Source: Aliivibrio fischeri (lineage in GTDB: Bacteria; Pseudomonadota; Gammaproteobacteria; Enterobacterales; Vibrionaceae). Taken from it: 64,000 bases of DNA. Below, piece after piece: positions 34,805-46,700 of this stretch (positions are counted from its first letter, which is position 1; every line of letters starts with the position of its first letter). The stretch is taken from assembly GCF_009727955.1 (NCBI RefSeq), contig NZ_WOBR01000004.1:683724-747723 (forward strand). Reading direction: 5' to 3'. A program made the translations under genes and the position numbers. Below the pieces are notes generated by a model. The model had not been told where the DNA came from. It was given only the letters and a program-made list of their open reading frames with translations, and made no database searches.

Positions 34805-37192
34805 TTAGTCACGCAGTGTTGCTGAGAACTTCTCACCAATTGCAGCAACGATAGCATCAACAGCTGAAGTGATATCAGCCTCTTCTAGCGTACGCTCAAC
34901 AGATTGAAGTGTCAGTGCGATTGCAAGACTCTTCTTACCTTCTTCAACGCCTTGACCACGGTAAACATCGAACAGTTTCGCGCTAGTTAATAGCTCGCCA
35001 CCTGATGCTAGACATTCAGCAACGATGTCACCAGAAGCAATTGCTTCGTCTGCAACGATCGCGATATCACGACGGTTTGCAGGGAACTTAGATACTGATG
35101 CAGCTTCTGGAATAACGCGAGTATTGATTGCGTCCCACTCGATTTCAAACATGATTGTACGACCGTTTAAGCCAAACTTACGCTCTAGCTCTGGGTGTAC
35201 TGTACCAATGAAACCAACTTCTTTACCATCAACAACGATAGCTGCTGTTTGGCCTGGGTGAAGTGCTGGGTGTTTAGCCGCTTTAAACTCATACGCTAAT
35301 TCATTAGCTGTTAGTTCAAGAACTGCTTCTAAATCACCTTTAAGGTCGAAGAAATCAACAGTGTTTGTTGCGATATCCCAGTGTTCTTCACCACGAGTAC
35401 CAGCAATGATACCAGCAAGCATCATTTCTTGACGCATGCCGTTTTCTGCTGATTCTTCAGGAATAAAACGTAGACCAGATTCGAATAAACGAACACGTGG
35501 TTGTTGACGTTTTTGGTTATGAACAACGGTATTGATCAAACCAGTCCATAGGCTTAGACGCATCGCTGACATTTCAGCTGAGATTGGGAATGGCAGAATT
35601 AACGGCTCAATCTCAGGCACAATCAGTTTTTGTTGCTCTGGCTCTACAAAGCTGTAGGTAATTGCTTCGTGGTAACCACGGTCAACAAGAAGATCACGAA
35701 CACGCTTAAGCGGTTGGTTTGCTTCTTTGTGATCGTTCATGTTTAGTGCAGCAACAGGCGCTTGGTTAGGAATGTTATTGTAACCGTAGATACGACCTAC
35801 TTCTTCAATTAGGTCTTGCTCGATTGCAATATCAAAACGCCATGATGGAGAGCTTGCAGTCCAACCTGTGTCAGTACTTTCAACTGCACAACCTAGACGA
35901 GTAAGGATCTCAACCACATCTGTTGATGGGATGTGATGACCTAATAGACCATCTAACTTGCTACGACGTAATTCAACTGTGTTTGCTTTTGGTAAATCAG
36001 CTTCTGATTCAACAGCAACAACAGGAGCTACTTCACCACCACAAAGTTCAACAATAAGCTGTGTTGCACGCTCCATCGCTGTCGCTTGTAATGTAGAATC
36101 AACACCACGTTCAAAACGTAGAGATGAATCAGTGTGTAGACCGTATGCACGAGCGCGACCACGGATGTGATCAGGTGCGAAGAATGCACACTCAAGCATA
36201 ATATCTGTTGTTTCAGAAGTCACACCTGATTCTTGACCACCAAAGATACCAGCGATTGCTAGTGCTTTGTTTTGATCAGCGATAACAAGTGTATTGCTGT
36301 TTAGTTTTGCTTCGTTGCCATCAAGAAGAGTTAATTTCTCATCTTGTTCAGCCATACGAACCACAATGCCGCCGTCGATCTTTGCAAGATCAAACGCGTG
36401 CATTGGTTGGCCTTGCTCAAGCATTACGTAGTTTGTGATATCAACAATCGCATCGATTGAACGAATACCACAACGACGCAGTTTCTCTTGCATCCAAATT
36501 GGCGTTTCTGCTTTAGCATTTACGTTCTTGATAACACGACCAAGGTAACGTGGACACGCTTCAGTTGCTTTAACTTCAATAGAAACCGTATCTTCAATGC
36601 TTGTCGCTACTGCTTCAATCGTTGGTTCAACTACGTCTGCACGGTTAAGAACACCAACTTCACGAGCTAAACCACGAATGCTGAAACAGTCAGCACGGTT
36701 TGCTGTTAGGTCAACATCAATAGCAACGTCGTTAAGCTCAAGAAGCTCACGAACGTCCATACCTAATGTAGAGCCTTCTGGTAATTCTAAAATACCGTCA
36801 GATTCAACATCAATACCTAGCTCAGAGAAAGAACAAAGCATACCGTGTGATGGAACACCACGTAGTTTTGCTTTCTTAATTTTGAAGTTACCTGGAAGTA
36901 CAGCACCAACCGTCGCAACAGCAACTGTTAGGCCAAGACGACAGTTAGAAGCACCACAAACGATGTCTAAAAGCTCTTCTTCACCGATATCAATTTTAGT
37001 TACACGAAGTTTGTCTGCGTCTGGGTGTTGACCACACTCAACCACTTTACCTACTTTAACGCCGGTGAACTCACCAGCAACAGGTGCAACTTCATCAACT
37101 TCCAAACCAGCCATTGTGATTTGGTGAGCTAGCTCTTCGCTGTTAATAGCAGGTTTAACCCACTCGCGTAGCCAAGATTCACTGAATTTCAT
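34805..37192 (-). CDS. pheT: Phenylalanyl-tRNA synthetase beta subunit
   Basis: 795 residues, the full bacterial length. The N-terminal tRNA-binding (EMAP-like) domain ([22 protein letters not shown]) is followed by the B3/B4 editing region, B5, the catalytic-like core ([33 protein letters not shown]) and the C-terminal FDX-ACB anticodon domain ([14 protein letters not shown]). Together with PheS it forms the alpha2-beta2 enzyme that charges tRNA-Phe and edits mischarged Tyr. It follows pheS by 17 bases. Confidence 0.98.
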   Translation of the reverse strand: MKFSESWLREWVKPAINSEELAHQITMAGLEVDEVAPVAGEFTGVKVGKVVECGQHPDADKLRVTKIDIGEEELLDIVCGASNCRLGLTVAVATVGAVLPGNFKIKKAKLRGVPSHGMLCSFSELGIDVESDGILELPEGSTLGMDVRELLELNDVAIDVDLTANRADCFSIRGLAREVGVLNRADVVEPTIEAVATSIEDTVSIEVKATEACPRYLGRVIKNVNAKAETPIWMQEKLRRCGIRSIDAIVDITNYVMLEQGQPMHAFDLAKIDGGIVVRMAEQDEKLTLLDGNEAKLNSNTLVIADQNKALAIAGIFGGQESGVTSETTDIMLECAFFAPDHIRGRARAYGLHTDSSLRFERGVDSTLQATAMERATQLIVELCGGEVAPVVAVESEADLPKANTVELRRSKLDGLLGHHIPSTDVVEILTRLGCAVESTDTGWTASSPSWRFDIAIEQDLIEEVGRIYGYNNIPNQAPVAALNMNDHKEANQPLKRVRDLLVDRGYHEAITYSFVEPEQQKLIVPEIEPLILPFPISAEMSAMRLSLWTGLINTVVHNQKRQQPRVRLFESGLRFIPEESAENGMRQEMMLAGIIAGTRGEEHWDIATNTVDFFDLKGDLEAVLELTANELAYEFKAAKHPALHPGQTAAIVVDGKEVGFIGTVHPELERKFGLNGRTIMFEIEWDAINTRVIPEAASVSKFPANRRDIAIVADEAIASGDIVAECLASGGELLTSAKLFDVYRGQGVEEGKKSLAIALTLQSVERTLEEADITSAVDAIVAAIGEKFSATLRD

Positions 37193-37209
37193 AAGTTTCT
37201 AGCCCCGAA

Positions 37210-38208
<999 letters not shown>

Positions 38209-38438
38209 TTATAGGTGGTATCCGTTGCGAGTAAAATACATATAACAACACATAGTAATAAATCACAGCGCTAAATCCAAATTGAATTAGATAAAATATT
38301 CAATCTAATAGAAAAAAGTGCTTTTCTTAACCAATTGCTTACCCTATCTGCACTATTTCTTTCTTTTTCACTGTCTTTCTTCCCTATTTCAAATCACTTT
38401 TTGCTACCATAGAACAAAAAACGAAAAGATCAAATGAA

Positions 38439-38457
38439 AATGATAGTAATTATCATT
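38439..38457. promoter_or_regulatory. Fur box upstream of the heme receptor
   Basis: A 19-base near-palindrome AATGATA-GTAAT-TATCATT, very close to the Fur consensus, 57 bases before the receptor ATG. It predicts iron-repressed expression. The rest of the 320-base pheS-hutA gap shows only AT-rich sequence and presumably the pheS promoter. Confidence 0.88.
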
Positions 38458-38513
38458 CGTAATATGTATTATCTCCGGCGAATTATGAGAGGACAACTTC
38501 AAAGGAAAAATTC

Positions 38514-40712
38514 ATGTCTAATAAAAAAACATTTTTAGCAGCGTCTATTCTCGTTGCACTATCTCCCATTCTCCACGCTGAAACCTCATCAAATAAAGAA
38601 ACAACCATGTTTGATGAAGTGGTTGTTTCTGCAACTCGTACAGAGCAAAGCATTAAAGACACATCTAGTTCAATTTCAAAAGTCACATCAGATGATATTG
38701 AAAAAACAATGGCAACCGACATTCAAGATGCACTGAAATACACTCCAGGTGTTTCAGCTAATGGTGGTGGCCGTTTTGGATTATCCGGATTTACCATTCG
38801 TGGTATGAGTGATAGCCGTATAAAAATGTTAGTTGATGGCGTTCAACAACCTACTCCTTATAACCCAGGTTCAAACGAACAACGTAAATATCCAAGCACT
38901 ATTGAGATAGATACGCTAAAAGCAATTGAGGTAAATAAAGGACCTTCTTCTACTCTATATGGCTCAGATGCACTGGGCGGAACAGTGCTAATGGAAACGA
39001 AAAATCCTGAAGATATCTTAAGAACCGATGGCGATGAAAATGCATTTGAAGTAAAAACTAGCTATAACAGCATTGATACAAGCTCAAAGACAACGGGCAC
39101 ATGGGCAATGCGTGCGGCAGAGCTAGAAACTCTTATCATGCTGACGTATAAAAAAGGCAATGAATCACAAACTCATTCAAATGGTGCTGATATTGAAGGT
39201 CCTGATCGCGGTGCTGCCAACCCAGCCGATGCACAAATCGGTAACCTTCTTGCTAAAGCCTTTTACCAATTAAACGATTCACATCGCATCGGCGCTACTG
39301 TTGAATACTTCACCTCTCAATACGATGAAGATGAATTATCACAAAATGGGTATTCGATGATGAGTCGAGGTACCCCAATCATTACTTATTATGACAATTA
39401 CAATAAAGATACAAACACTCGATTACGTGTTGGTTTAGAGCACGAATGGCAAGCGAATAATTCACTATTCGATACGCTAGAATCAAAATTAAACGTACAA
39501 CAAACTGAATCATTGTCAGAAAACTACGATACTTCAACAGGTCCTTATGGTAGTGGTCGTCGTATGCGTGAACGTATTGCTACTGATGATTCTATCCAGT
39601 TTGACGCACAATTTGATAAAATTGCCGAGTTTGGAGAAGGATTCCATCAAATCACTTATGGTGTAAGCTTTAGACAAAACAAGTTCGCAACTGAAAATAC
39701 CGATTATAAATACGACAAAGGCACCGTTGGTCCGGGCCATACCGATATGCCTGATGCAACAATGACTCAATACGGTATTTTTGCACAAGACCAAGCTTTC
39801 TTATTCAATGAACAATTAGTGCTAACTGCAGGTTTACGCTATGACTCATTCAAAGCAGAGCCTGAAACAAATGAAGGTTTTAAAACAGAATATCCTGATA
39901 GCCAAAATGACGCTTTCACAGCTAAGTTAGGTTCGGTTTATCATATTAATAATAATTTCAGCGTACTTGGTCAAATTAGCCAAGGATTCAAAGCCCCTAC
40001 TCTGCAAGATATGTACTACTTTTACGATAGTGGCGCTGTCATCGATGCAAACCCAGACCTAAAAGCGGAAAGCAGTATTTCGTATGAAGCAGGTATTAGA
40101 GCTCAATCTAATGCCGCACAACTTGAATTAATCGCTTTCTATAATGATTATTCTGATTTCATCAATCAGCAATACTTAGGTAAAGTCGTTGGTGGCCCGA
40201 ACGATGGTAAAGAGCATTATACAAAAGAGAATATCGATTCAGCAGAAATTTACGGTATTGAATTTAACTCAACGTATTTATTAGATGAAGCCTTCAATGC
40301 GCCTCAAGGCACGTACTCTAAATTAAGCATTGCTTACGCAGAAGGCCGAGATAAAAAGACGGGAGCTCCAATAGACAGTGTTGCTCCCCTTACTTCAAAC
40401 CTAGGCTTAGGTTATGACTCTGTTGGTTACACTTACGGTGCTTTATTAAACATTAATATGGTGGCAGGCAAAGACAAATGGGCAAACATTAATCATGAAA
40501 ATATCAATGTTGCTGGTTACACATTGGTTGATCTAACCGCTTACTATAAACCAATGAAAGATTTAACTCTTCGTGGTGGCTTATTTAATGCATTTGATAA
40601 ACAATACTGGCTATACAACGACATGATTGGTACTGAAGTTGGTGAAGAAGGAATTGACCGACAGGCTCAAGCAGGTCGTAACTGGGGCATTGAGTTAGAC
40701 TATAAATTCTAA
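38514..40712 (+). CDS. hutA: TonB-dependent heme/hemoglobin receptor (HutA type)
   Basis: 732 residues with a signal peptide (about 1-22, cleaved near LHAE), a TonB box region (FDEVVVSATRTEQ), a plug domain (TPGVSANGGGRFGLSGFTIRGMSD; GPSSTLYGSDALGG) and a 22-strand barrel ending in a C-terminal Phe (LDYKF). The heme-receptor signature is present as FKAPTLQDMYY and NPDL, variants of FRAP and NPNL. It imports heme across the outer membrane using TonB energy, feeding the HutBCD importer encoded 14 kb away. A Fur box lies upstream and AGGA precedes the ATG. The exact ligand (heme, hemoglobin) cannot be fixed from sequence. Confidence 0.88.
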   Translation: MSNKKTFLAASILVALSPILHAETSSNKETTMFDEVVVSATRTEQSIKDTSSSISKVTSDDIEKTMATDIQDALKYTPGVSANGGGRFGLSGFTIRGMSDSRIKMLVDGVQQPTPYNPGSNEQRKYPSTIEIDTLKAIEVNKGPSSTLYGSDALGGTVLMETKNPEDILRTDGDENAFEVKTSYNSIDTSSKTTGTWAMRAAELETLIMLTYKKGNESQTHSNGADIEGPDRGAANPADAQIGNLLAKAFYQLNDSHRIGATVEYFTSQYDEDELSQNGYSMMSRGTPIITYYDNYNKDTNTRLRVGLEHEWQANNSLFDTLESKLNVQQTESLSENYDTSTGPYGSGRRMRERIATDDSIQFDAQFDKIAEFGEGFHQITYGVSFRQNKFATENTDYKYDKGTVGPGHTDMPDATMTQYGIFAQDQAFLFNEQLVLTAGLRYDSFKAEPETNEGFKTEYPDSQNDAFTAKLGSVYHINNNFSVLGQISQGFKAPTLQDMYYFYDSGAVIDANPDLKAESSISYEAGIRAQSNAAQLELIAFYNDYSDFINQQYLGKVVGGPNDGKEHYTKENIDSAEIYGIEFNSTYLLDEAFNAPQGTYSKLSIAYAEGRDKKTGAPIDSVAPLTSNLGLGYDSVGYTYGALLNINMVAGKDKWANINHENINVAGYTLVDLTAYYKPMKDLTLRGGLFNAFDKQYWLYNDMIGTEVGEEGIDRQAQAGRNWGIELDYKF

Positions 40713-40746
40713 AAATAAATAGCACTCAACGTTAATTGGCTAGTTC

Positions 40747-40772
40747 AAAGCGGCGTCATCGCCGCTTTTTTT
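40747..40772 (+). terminator. Terminator after hutA
   Basis: Stem AAAGCGGCG/CGCCGCTTT with TCAT loop and following T-run. It also lies just past the 3' end of the converging immunity-like gene. Confidence 0.92.
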
Positions 40773-40784
40773 ATATTTGTTGTA

Positions 40785-41497
40785 TTATGATTTTACTATT
40801 TCAGAGGGGTCAAATGGGCCGTAGTTATCTATTTCCTTAGGGTGGTTTATTTCAACGTATCTACTTTTACGAAATACACTTAATAGATAATTCTTTATCT
40901 CTTCTCGGTCTTAGGAAAATAAAATAACCATTCGTATGAAGCATATAAATCATATGGATGGCTTATAATTGCAAAAGTATCCTCTTTTCTAATATCAAAT
41001 AAAGTATATTCATCAGAAAAAAGTATGTATGACTTGCTGATTTTAGACTCAAACCCTATCATTTTAAATGACAATAATGCACAAACTCCTGCCCCAACAA
41101 AAGCCATTGGCCCTATTATAGTTACAGCAAAAAAACTTACCGCCACACCAAACCAAGCAAAGCCTCTCATCACTTTATACGCCATTTCAGGGATTATCTG
41201 TTCTGTTGTAAAGTGAATGCCTTTTTCCGTTAAATAAAAACAAATATGCTCATCAGCAAGAAATAAATAACGAATAACAAAAGTCATTATTAAACCGATG
41301 AAAAATAAAACTGGAACCGCAGCCATATCCTGTATTAATAGCATAAGTAAACTATAACCAAAAAATGGAATCCCTATAGATAAAAACCAACGAAGTTTAT
41401 TTCCAAGTCTGTCACACCTAATAGCTTCCCATTGATAAATAATAGGTAATTCATGAAGTTCACGCTCAAGTTCTAATTCATTGTCTTTATCATGCAT
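40785..41497 (-). pseudogene. Immunity-like membrane protein B', frameshifted copy
   Basis: The intact frame runs 41497-40895 (200 residues) and then hits a stop. One base fewer than in its paralogue (42244-42969), near 40911, explains this. Shifting frame there restores about 41 residues (beginning DREEIKNYLL, containing INHPKEID and ending SEIVKS) that align with the paralogue's DRDEIKKQLF...INHPDDIYD...PSENLS and end at 40785. Three membrane helices and the motif GPMAFVGAG remain in the intact part. It is the last gene of the duplicated unit and may be non-functional, or it could work with a shortened tail. Confidence 0.72.
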
Positions 41498-41525
41498 TAT
41501 TTAGCACATCCTTTACGACTTCACA

Positions 41526-42257
41526 TCAATCCTGATCTGCTGGATGTAAGAATTCATTAAACTTTTCGTGTTCACAAATATCTTCAACACTCATCACTTC
41601 AAAAAAATATCCATTTGGATAAAATATTTTTATTGTATTAAAAATTTCTTCTACGTTATCTTTATTACAAAAAAATCCCATCGAAGAGCAGGTATCATTG
41701 GTATTTGCTGTAATATCAATATAATTTTCTTTGCTTGTTTTAAATATTACTGACTCATCGAAATACAAACTTTCAAACATCATAGGTTTTAATCTAAAGT
41801 TAACCAATTTAAATGAGAGTAACGCACTGGCCCCTGCTCCAACGAACGCCATAGGGCCAACAAAAACAACGGCAATCAAACATACAACAACACCTACTCG
41901 GCCTATCATTCGTATGCATCGATAAGCGTACTCAGGCACCACATCTGCCTGCTCGGTTAATATTCCGTTTTTAGTGAACTTGTAAATTCGCTTTATGTCT
42001 GCAGAACCAAAAAAGATAAAAAACAATGTCATGAAAATGGTAAGTAAACTAAATGCCACCACACCACCTGTATCTAGCATATCTTGACTAAAGTCATATA
42101 ACATCCAACTCATAACACTAAAAAAACCAACACCAGCAAAATATCCCAAATATTGATGCTCGATGGTTTCATATTCATAAAGCACTTCTTCGTTGTATAA
42201 ATCCATTCTCATGGTTTCTATTTTGTCGTTATTATTTATATCTTTATGAGTTAGCAT
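41526..42257 (-). CDS. Immunity-like membrane protein A' (second copy)
   Basis: 243 residues, three predicted membrane helices (about 37-58, 63-85, 117-148; the last contains GPMAFVGAGASALLSFK) and a soluble C-terminal domain with GFFCNKDN. Its first 165 or so residues are almost identical to gene A (42998-43729), while the last 80 differ clearly. Its ATG overlaps the stop of gene B by 14 bases, exactly as gene A overlaps the vasX stop. It is a candidate T6SS immunity protein (TsiV2-like, three membrane helices, next to a VasX effector); that function is inferred from position. Confidence 0.72.
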   Translation of the reverse strand: MLTHKDINNNDKIETMRMDLYNEEVLYEYETIEHQYLGYFAGVGFFSVMSWMLYDFSQDMLDTGGVVAFSLLTIFMTLFFIFFGSADIKRIYKFTKNGILTEQADVVPEYAYRCIRMIGRVGVVVCLIAVVFVGPMAFVGAGASALLSFKLVNFRLKPMMFESLYFDESVIFKTSKENYIDITANTNDTCSSMGFFCNKDNVEEIFNTIKIFYPNGYFFEVMSVEDICEHEKFNEFLHPADQD

Positions 42258-42969
42258 TATTTATACTCAGGTTTTCAGAGGGTTCGAATGGAGCATAGTC
42301 ATAAATATCATCAGGGTGGTTAATGATTTTATAGTGACTTTTTTTAATCACCTGAAATAATTGTTTTTTTATTTCATCTCTATCTTCACGAAAACAATAC
42401 AAACGATAGCATGAATCATATATATCATGTGGATGACTTATTATTGAAAAAGTATTTTCTTTTTGAATATCAAATATAGTATATTCATCTACGAAATATA
42501 CAAATGAACTGCGAGGTACTAATTTAAAACCAGTCATTTTAAATGACAACAATGCACAAGCCCCTGCCCCAACAAATGCCATTGGCCCTATTATAGTTAC
42601 AGCCAAAAAACTTACCGCCACACCAAACCAAGCAAAGCCTCTCATCACTTTATACGCAATTTCAGGAATTACTTGTTCTATTGTAAAGTGAATGCCTTTT
42701 TGCGTTAAAAAATAACAATACTGATTATCCGATAAGAATAAATAACGGATAACAAATGTCATTATTAAACCAATTAAAAATAATACTGGAGCCGCATCCA
42801 TATCTTGTATTAGTAATAATAAAAAACTATAACCAAAAAAAGGAAGTCCTATAGATATAACCCATCTAAGTGTATTACCAAAATCACATCTTATAATTTC
42901 CCATTGATAAATTATAGGTAACTCATGAAGTTCACGCTCAAGTTCTAATTCATTTTCTTTATCATGCAT
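42244..42969 (-). CDS. Immunity-like membrane protein B (first copy)
   Basis: 241 residues with three membrane helices (about 34-57, 60-79, 111-143) and the same GPMAFVGAG motif as the A proteins, so A and B are distant paralogues. The C-terminal segment has SIISHPHDIYD and IINHPDDIYDY. The last residues INNANS match the end of VasX (LNNANS) and not the B' homologue, because the DNA end is shared with the vasX-A junction. A gap of 28 bases follows gene A. Role in effector immunity is inferred from location only. Confidence 0.7.
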   Translation of the reverse strand: MHDKENELELERELHELPIIYQWEIIRCDFGNTLRWVISIGLPFFGYSFLLLLIQDMDAAPVLFLIGLIMTFVIRYLFLSDNQYCYFLTQKGIHFTIEQVIPEIAYKVMRGFAWFGVAVSFLAVTIIGPMAFVGAGACALLSFKMTGFKLVPRSSFVYFVDEYTIFDIQKENTFSIISHPHDIYDSCYRLYCFREDRDEIKKQLFQVIKKSHYKIINHPDDIYDYAPFEPSENLSINNANS

Positions 42970-42997
42970 TATTTAGCACATCCTTTACGACTTCACA

Positions 42998-43729
42998 TCA
43001 ATCCTGATCCATTGGGTGCAAGAACTCTTTAAATTTATAATGCTCATAAATATCATCTTCTTTCTCAACCTCATAAAAATGACCATTTGGATAGAATTCT
43101 TTTAAAGTATTAAAAATATCATCTACATTTTCTTTATTACAAAAAAAGCCCATTCTAGAGGCTGATATTTTTCCATTAGGTATTACTGATATATAACTCA
43201 CATCCGAAGCTTTAATTAATACCGTTTCATCAAAATACAACGTTTCAAACAGCATAGGTTTTAATCTAAAGTTAACCAATTTAAATGAAAGTAACGCACT
43301 GGCCCCTGCTCCAATGAACGCCATAGGGCCAACAAAAACAACGGCAATCAAACATACAACAACCCCCACTCGACCTATCATTCGTATGCATTGATAAGCG
43401 TACTCAGGCACCACATCTGCTTGCTCGGTTACTATTCCGTTTTTAGTGAACTTGTAAATCCGCTTTATGTCTGCAGAACCAAAAAAGATAAAAAACAATG
43501 TCATGAAAATGGTAAGTAAACTAAATGCCACCACACCACCTGTATCTAGCATATCTTGACTAAAGTCATATAACATCCAACTCATAACACTAAAAAAACC
43601 AATACCAGCAAAATACCCCAAATATTGATGCTCTATGGTTTCATACTCATAAAGCACTTCTTCGTTGTATAAAGCCATTCTCATGGTTTCTATTTTATCG
43701 TTATTGTCTATATCTTTATGAGTTAGCAT
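42998..43729 (-). CDS. Immunity-like membrane protein A, next to the VasX effector
   Basis: 243 residues: a short cytoplasmic start (MLTHKDIDNNDKIETM), three membrane helices with GPMAFIGAGASALLSFK in the third, and an 80-residue soluble tail with GFFCNKENVDDIFN and the ending HPMDQD. It directly follows vasX with a 14-base overlap, the position of tsiV2 in V. cholerae, which encodes the membrane immunity protein against VasX. It is thus the best candidate for the cognate antidote. No sequence motif proves binding. Confidence 0.78.
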   Translation of the reverse strand: MLTHKDIDNNDKIETMRMALYNEEVLYEYETIEHQYLGYFAGIGFFSVMSWMLYDFSQDMLDTGGVVAFSLLTIFMTLFFIFFGSADIKRIYKFTKNGIVTEQADVVPEYAYQCIRMIGRVGVVVCLIAVVFVGPMAFIGAGASALLSFKLVNFRLKPMLFETLYFDETVLIKASDVSYISVIPNGKISASRMGFFCNKENVDDIFNTLKEFYPNGHFYEVEKEDDIYEHYKFKEFLHPMDQD

Positions 43730-46700
43730 TATTTAACCTCACAATCTCCATATCTAAATTTTCTTTTTTTGAATAATCATTAAATGAAATAACCTTATTT
43801 ACATTTAGCTTTATGTCTCCACTACCACCTTGAAAGCCGAAATAAGAAATCACATGAGGCGTTCTATTGGCTAAAACATCTAAATAAATAGTGATATTAG
43901 AAATATCTTCTGAATGGTTCCGTTCAATTTTCATTTGATAACAATTATTATCATTGTTTACTTTAGTGAAGTTGACTTCAACTTCTGATTGACTCACTTC
44001 TTTATTTCCAATGAAATTATAATGTTTTATTGCTTTTTTAGATGCGCTTTTAATCACTTTAATTCCAAACCATTTATCAGATAAGTAATCAGGTAACTCA
44101 ATTGTTAATGTCCATTGTTTGTCTGAATCAGAAATTGACTGATACGTTCTAACTATTCCAGTGTTTATCTGGGCTACTGGTTTATTTAATATATTTTGCA
44201 AGTTAACTAATTCAATTTCTGGTGACCACTTAGCCGTCTTTACTCCCCATATGGATTGCACTAACCACAACTCCATATCAGTTCGTTTAAACATATTAAT
44301 GAATACCGTTGCAGCAATATAAATTACACCAAAAATAACCAACCCTATAACCATCCAAGGAGCAAAAATAGCACCAATGGTTCCATTCATAAAACATGAT
44401 ATTAATTGAGTAGAATAAATAAATGCTTGGCCTACTAATGATCCTGATTTTAGAATTTCTGCCATCCTTTCTTCTTTTGATAAAAGAGGACTATCTAAGC
44501 GCTTATAGACATAATAAATTTCAGACACACTGGCGATTAATCCAGTAACAGCTACTAATCGAGTTAGATTTACAAATTTAGTAATGAGTTTTTTATTTGT
44601 TTTTAAAGCTTGCTTTCTTCTTTCATTCAATAAATCTTTATCTTTCATCACTTCAGCCCATGCTGCGTCTCTTGATACCAAAGCGCACGCATTTACAGTC
44701 CAAGAAGCCGTATAAACAACCTCTGCGGCGACTGATTTATATTCTTCTGTCGTCTTACTCTCTTGGTTTCTTTGCAATAAATTTGAAAAAACGGTTATTG
44801 AGTTCCAAATGTTTAATGCTGCAACAACCCCATTCCAACTTGCTGATCCTTTCCACTTCCTTTCCGAAAAACTAACAAGATCTGCCTTTGTATTCTTATA
44901 TGCAGTCCAACTCTCTGCTACGCCTTTGCTGATTGCTCCTTTTACGTTTAACATTGAGCCGTTTTGTGAAACCTTAAGCATTTGAGGCATGTTCTCTGAA
45001 ATAAATTCAGATGCTTTTTGTACTAACACGGCAGCAAATTGTTCTTTCCGAATAATCGCAGCCATTGTTTTACTGTTAGATAATAAAAACTGATCATATT
45101 TTTTATTAAATGCTGCTAGTTCTTTAGGGTAATTAGGATTTACAGAAACAATAAAACTGCTATCTGCTAGATTTTCCATGATGAGAACTCTGAAGCGAGT
45201 CATAAAACTAAGTGCGCTGAATTGATTAGTTCGAGGTTGGATTGCGTTGAGCATCTCCATCGAAGGTCGAAATTGCAGTATCGGATTGGCTTTATTACTT
45301 GCAATAAATGCAGCAAACACTGCTTTAATATCGATATGAAGCAGCTTGTACCAATCAGAATCTTGAATTCTTACGTCACCTGTTAATGTATCGAATTCTG
45401 ATAATCGAGTATGCAGTGCGATCATGTCGCTTGGGCTGCTCATATTAAGTGCATCTCCACCTTCAGAGTAAGTGGTTAACTCATCCACCACTTCTTTTGA
45501 GTAAGCAAACGGTGCTAATGCTAATAGATTATTTGGGTTACTCAGATCTAGCATTTTTTCTAAATAATGCTTAATTTCCGGAACATTAAAACCCGATTGA
45601 ACAAGCTCAACGGTTATTGGTGAAAATAGTTCAGATAAATAACGTTGACCAACCTCTGTTTGGTTATCAATACCAAAATGCATAGGATCTATACCCATCT
45701 GTTCAATGGCATCTGTTACCTCTTTATGTTGATAAACTAACTTACTATTTAATGTTTCTACTTCTGATAATTTATCGTATTGTTCAAATAGGTATTCATT
45801 TAATTCATTCCATCGAATTTCATCAAAATTTCGATATTGCCTTTTCCACTGAGAAGTATGTTCCTTTTTAATTTCAAAATTAAACCGATCTTTTATGACT
45901 TGTTTTTTCGCTTCTAACGCCTTATACCATGAGGTATTTTCTACCCCTTCACCGACATGATATTCATAAGATGCTGAAGATTGTTGGACATTTTGCTCTT
46001 GGTATAAATACTCATTTATCTCTATTTCTAGCTTTAACCGTTCAATTGGATCTGATTTAATATGTTCAGGAAGTTGATCATCACTAAATGTTACCCTTGC
46101 TAAAGATCGTGTTAATTCAGCCATTTGAGCTTTGTACTCATCCTCCTCTGTTCCTTGTAGTTCAACAATACGCACGTATGTTTCTGACAACTTCAAAAAC
46201 AAATCCGTTATATCTGCCAACTGATCATCCAGTGCGATATACAAAGCGCTGTTCTTTTCTAATAAATCGCATTGATAATCGGTTTCTAATACGGGTTTCT
46301 TATGAGTAGCGAGATGAAACTCATCATCAGAGGGAGCATCGTCTTTTAATGGGGAGCATGTTTTTTCAAACAAGGCTTCAGAGGGTTTGGGAGTTCCAAT
46401 ATCAGCAACAGCATGAACAAAATCACGCATGCCACCACCGTGTTCTATTTCTAGTGTGTTTGAATAGGTTTTTAAATCGACGGTTCGCATCCATTCATTG
46501 CGACACTGAGTATTTGAACGCATGTGCTCACATAAGCGCCATGTCCAACGTTGGTGAGAAAATGATATGGTTAATGTGTCATTCTTAGAGTAAGACAAAC
46601 AGCTTTTAGCCTCTCCTGCTTGACCTCTCTCTTCTGGTGCTTTGTCGGCTTCATTTGAGCCCCAATCAATCTTAATGAATTGAGTACCTTTCACCTGATA

